64,000 nt of DNA, taken from positions 496,001 through 560,000 of the forward strand of contig NZ_JBDZDQ010000001.1 of NCBI RefSeq assembly GCF_040049295.1. Reading direction: 5' to 3'. The notes beneath the pieces are model-generated. The model searched no databases. It worked only from the letters and a program-made list of their open reading frames with translations, and was not told the DNA's origin. How positions within the stretch are numbered: position 1 is the first letter of the stretch; every line of letters begins with the position of its first letter. This DNA is from Sphingomonas sp. KR3-1. Lineage in GTDB: Bacteria > Pseudomonadota > Alphaproteobacteria > Sphingomonadales > Sphingomonadaceae. The translations under genes and the position numbers were made by a program. Below are positions 62,290 to 64,000 of this stretch, piece after piece.

Positions 62290-62567
62290 GGCCATTTCAC
62301 AAGGCGCTCGACCAGCCCGGCCTCGACCAGCTCGTCGAGGCGCGTGGCGAGCGCGGCGGGATCGGCATCGAGCAGGTCGTAGCGTTGGCCGAGGCGGGCG
62401 AGGAGCTCGTTTACGCTGAGCTGGTCGCTGCCGAGCGCCTCGAGCATCTCGGGGACCGGCGCATCGACGACATGGGTGATGCCCGAGGCGCGGTGATAGA
62501 TCAGCGTGAGCGCGTCGAGCGGGACGATGCGGAGCGTCTCGGGTGCGGCAGCGCGGTAAGTGGTCAT
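62286..62567 (-). CDS. PqqD-family peptide-chaperone-like protein
   Basis: A 93-residue protein with the PqqD fold: LTLIYHRASGITHVVDAPVPEMLEAL, then SVNELLARLGQRYDLLDADP and the closing LDELVEAGLVERL. PqqD proteins bind peptide precursors for modifying enzymes. It is the first gene of the overlapping PqqD/HprK-related/nucleotidyltransferase operon. The ATG at 62567 lies between a GC-rich leader and one arm of a REP pair at 62583. Confidence 0.85.
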   Translation of the reverse strand: MTTYRAAAPETLRIVPLDALTLIYHRASGITHVVDAPVPEMLEALGSDQLSVNELLARLGQRYDLLDADPAALATRLDELVEAGLVERLVKWP

Positions 62568-62582
62568 ACGCCCGCCCCCACC

Positions 62583-62687
62583 GTCACCCCGGCCTTGTGC
62601 CGGGGTCCACGGCGCCGCACCGGAGACGCTAGAACCTCTTGCCCATGACTCGCCTCTCGGTGGACCCCGGCACAAGGCCGGGGTGAC
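62583..62687. repeat. paired extragenic palindromes (REP-like), copy C, with 28-bp perfect inverted arms
   Basis: Arms at 62583-62610 and 62660-62687 are exact inverted copies (core CACCCCGGCCTTGTGCCGGG), each itself palindromic, separated by 49 bases. They lie in the 145-base gap between the Tat-exported small protein and the PqqD gene. It resembles copies A and B but with longer arms. Confidence 0.9.
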
Positions 62688-62712
62688 GAGGGCGGGAATG
62701 GGGCCACGGCGC

Positions 62713-63099
62713 TCAGCCGCGCGGCATCTGCAGCGAGGCGAAGCAGGTGAAGCCGCTGGTGCCCGATTGCAGGCGGCGGATATAGTTGGTGTAGGCGCGG
62801 CTCTGTTCGTAGGTCGTGCCGGGCAGCGTGCCGCCACCCAGCGCGGTCTTGACGTCCTGCGCCTTGAACGGCGTGCCCGCCGCGGGGAAGGCGCCCGGGG
62901 TGCCGGCGGGGACGAGCTTGCCGTCGGCCGCGACATACTGGCCGGCGCGGCCGGGATCGGGGACCGGGATCTCGCAGTTCATCACCGAGGCATTGGTCTG
63001 CGCCAGCGCCGGGCGGATCGAGACGATCGCCGACGCGCTCGCCGCGCCGATCATCAGCGCGCGGCGGCTTGCCTTCGGGAGTTGGTCTTCGTCTGCCAT
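62713..63099 (-). CDS. Tat-exported small protein upstream of the HprK-related/PqqD operon
   Basis: A 128-residue protein with a twin-arginine signal (ASRRALMIGAASASAIVSI, residues 10-28; cleavage near RPALA). The mature part is about 95 residues with two Cys (MNCEIPVPDPG, GFTCFASLQMP), a YVAADGKLVPAGTPGAFP segment and ALGGGTLPGTTYEQSRAYTNYI. It is on the same strand as the PqqD/HprK-related operon, which makes it a candidate partner or substrate; this is inference. The ATG at 63099 is chosen for the Tat motif. Confidence 0.75.
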   Translation of the reverse strand: MADEDQLPKASRRALMIGAASASAIVSIRPALAQTNASVMNCEIPVPDPGRAGQYVAADGKLVPAGTPGAFPAAGTPFKAQDVKTALGGGTLPGTTYEQSRAYTNYIRRLQSGTSGFTCFASLQMPRG

Positions 63100-63220
63100 A
63101 GCCGCTTGTCCTGCGCCCGCCGGCGTTTCGCAATCGTAAATTGCGGGACACCGCCCTTCCCCGGTCATTCGCGCGAAAGCCGGGTGACGAACCAGCGCCG
63201 CGCCCCTAGAAGAGCCGCGA

Positions 63221-64000
63221 ATGCCCTATTCTTCCGGTATCAAGGCGCTCGTGGCGCTCGGCATCGCTGCCGCGGGGGCGCTCGCGGGGCTGTTGCTCAG
63301 CGGCGACGTGCAATCGAGCCTGGTGATGCTGGTGTGCAGCGTGGCCGCGGTGCTGGTCGCCACGGCCGGCGGGGAGACGGCCGGGCCGCTCGACGCGGCG
63401 CCGAGCGTGGCCGAGGGGCCGGGCATCGCCGAAGTGCTCGATGCGATCGCCGAGCCGGTGCTGCTGATCGCCGATCGCCGGGTGATCGCCGCCAACCCGC
63501 CCGCGCGCACGCTGCTGGGCGAGCATATCCTGGGCGAGGACGTGCGCATCGCGATCCGCCACCCCGCCGCCGCCGAGCGACTGATGAACCCGAGCGACGA
63601 GAACCCGAGCGCGCCGATCCACCTGGTCGGGCTGGGCACGCGCGACCAGCGCTGGGAGATGCGCGTGACCGCGCTGGCCGATGGCCGCCGGATCGTCCAC
63701 CTGATCGACCGCACCGGCAGCTATGCCAGCGAGCGCATCCGCGTCGACTTCGTCGCCAATGCCAGCCACGAGCTGCGCACCCCGCTCGCCTCGCTGCTCG
63801 GCTATGTCGAGACGCTGGAGGACGGCGCCAACGAAGATCCCGGGCTGAGCAAGCGCTTCCTCAAGATCATGCACGACGAGGCGCGCCGGATGCAGCGCCT
63901 GATCGACGACCTGATCTCGCTGAGCCGGATCGAGGCGGAGAAATATCGCGCACCGGACAATCCCGTCGCGCTCGACGAGCTGATCGACGAAGTGTGCCTC
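63221..64000 (+). CDS. PhoR-like phosphate sensor histidine kinase (3' end outside window)
   Basis: 260 codons are visible to the window end. Two membrane segments (about residues 8-50: ALVALGIAAAGALAGLLL and SLVMLVCSVAAVLVA) are followed by a PAS-like domain (VLDAIAEPVLLIADRRVIAANPPARTLLG). The H-box is FVANASHELRTPLASLLGYVETLEDG, with MQRLIDDLISLSRIEAEKY after it. This layout, with a PhoR-type H-box, suggests the kinase of the phosphate response. It is divergent from the Tat-exported small protein, with a 121-base promoter region. Confidence 0.85.
   Translation, partial: MPYSSGIKALVALGIAAAGALAGLLLSGDVQSSLVMLVCSVAAVLVATAGGETAGPLDAAPSVAEGPGIAEVLDAIAEPVLLIADRRVIAANPPARTLLGEHILGEDVRIAIRHPAAAERLMNPSDENPSAPIHLVGLGTRDQRWEMRVTALADGRRIVHLIDRTGSYASERIRVDFVANASHELRTPLASLLGYVETLEDGANEDPGLSKRFLKIMHDEARRMQRLIDDLISLSRIEAEKYRAPDNPVALDELIDEVCL

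Overview
The window reads as chromosomal DNA of a Sphingomonas-like alphaproteobacterium. Pointers are the high GC content with strong GC3, the rmlA-C-B-D gene order used in sphingan-type exopolysaccharide loci, a PAS/HWE kinase paired with a receiver resembling the sphingomonad 'FAT GUY' type, paired 'CCCGGC..GCCGGG' extragenic palindromes, and pervasive ATGA/GTGA/TGATG gene overlaps. No rRNA, tRNA, CRISPR array, transposase or prophage block was seen.

Layout. 1-10.4 kb: surface polysaccharide locus (fused Wzz/tyrosine-kinase, O-antigen ligase/polymerase-like membrane protein, TPR-like protein, Tat-exported beta-helix protein, rmlACBD for dTDP-L-rhamnose). 10.5-17 kb: housekeeping and envelope genes (M48/PDZ protease, small membrane protein, metallophosphoesterase, FKBP, rpsU, DUF3617 lipoprotein, MHS transporter, an unknown exported protein). 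17.1-23.6 kb: signalling block (OmpR-type regulator and kinase, lone receiver, TPR hybrid kinase, EAL protein), then a 21-codon ORF with a structured RNA. 24-30.5 kb: ugd, nitrilase-gshA, and a GlcNAc kinase-murQ-nagA cell-wall recycling operon. 30.6-34.6 kb: sulfate assimilation (cysD, cysNC, cysQ) with a divergent 50-codon ORF. 34.8-43.6 kb: a membrane-tethered SET-domain protein, a c-di-GMP two-component pair, a CitE-like lyase, and a multi-PAS HWE kinase with its receiver. 43.7-54.7 kb: a 3038-residue repeat-rich autotransporter divergent from a tail-collar/DUF6916-like/GNAT cluster. 54.7-58.4 kb: glmS and glmU. 58.4-58.7 kb: a 273-bp MITE-like element with 25-bp perfect terminal inverted repeats. 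58.7-63.1 kb: gph, two tandem paralogous lipoproteins, and an HprK-related kinase/PqqD/nucleotidyltransferase operon with a Tat-exported small protein just upstream. 63.2 kb to the end: a PhoR-like kinase cut by the window edge.

The genes combine into a surface and envelope theme. UDP-GlcNAc supply (glmS, glmU) and recycling (kinase, murQ, nagA), UDP-glucuronate (ugd) and dTDP-rhamnose (rml) feed polysaccharides and peptidoglycan. Several kinases and two c-di-GMP enzymes could control attachment and polysaccharide production, although that link is inference. The least explained systems are the autotransporter/tail-collar cluster, the HprK-related/PqqD operon, the membrane-SET fusion, and the small ORF with structured RNA near 23.8 kb.
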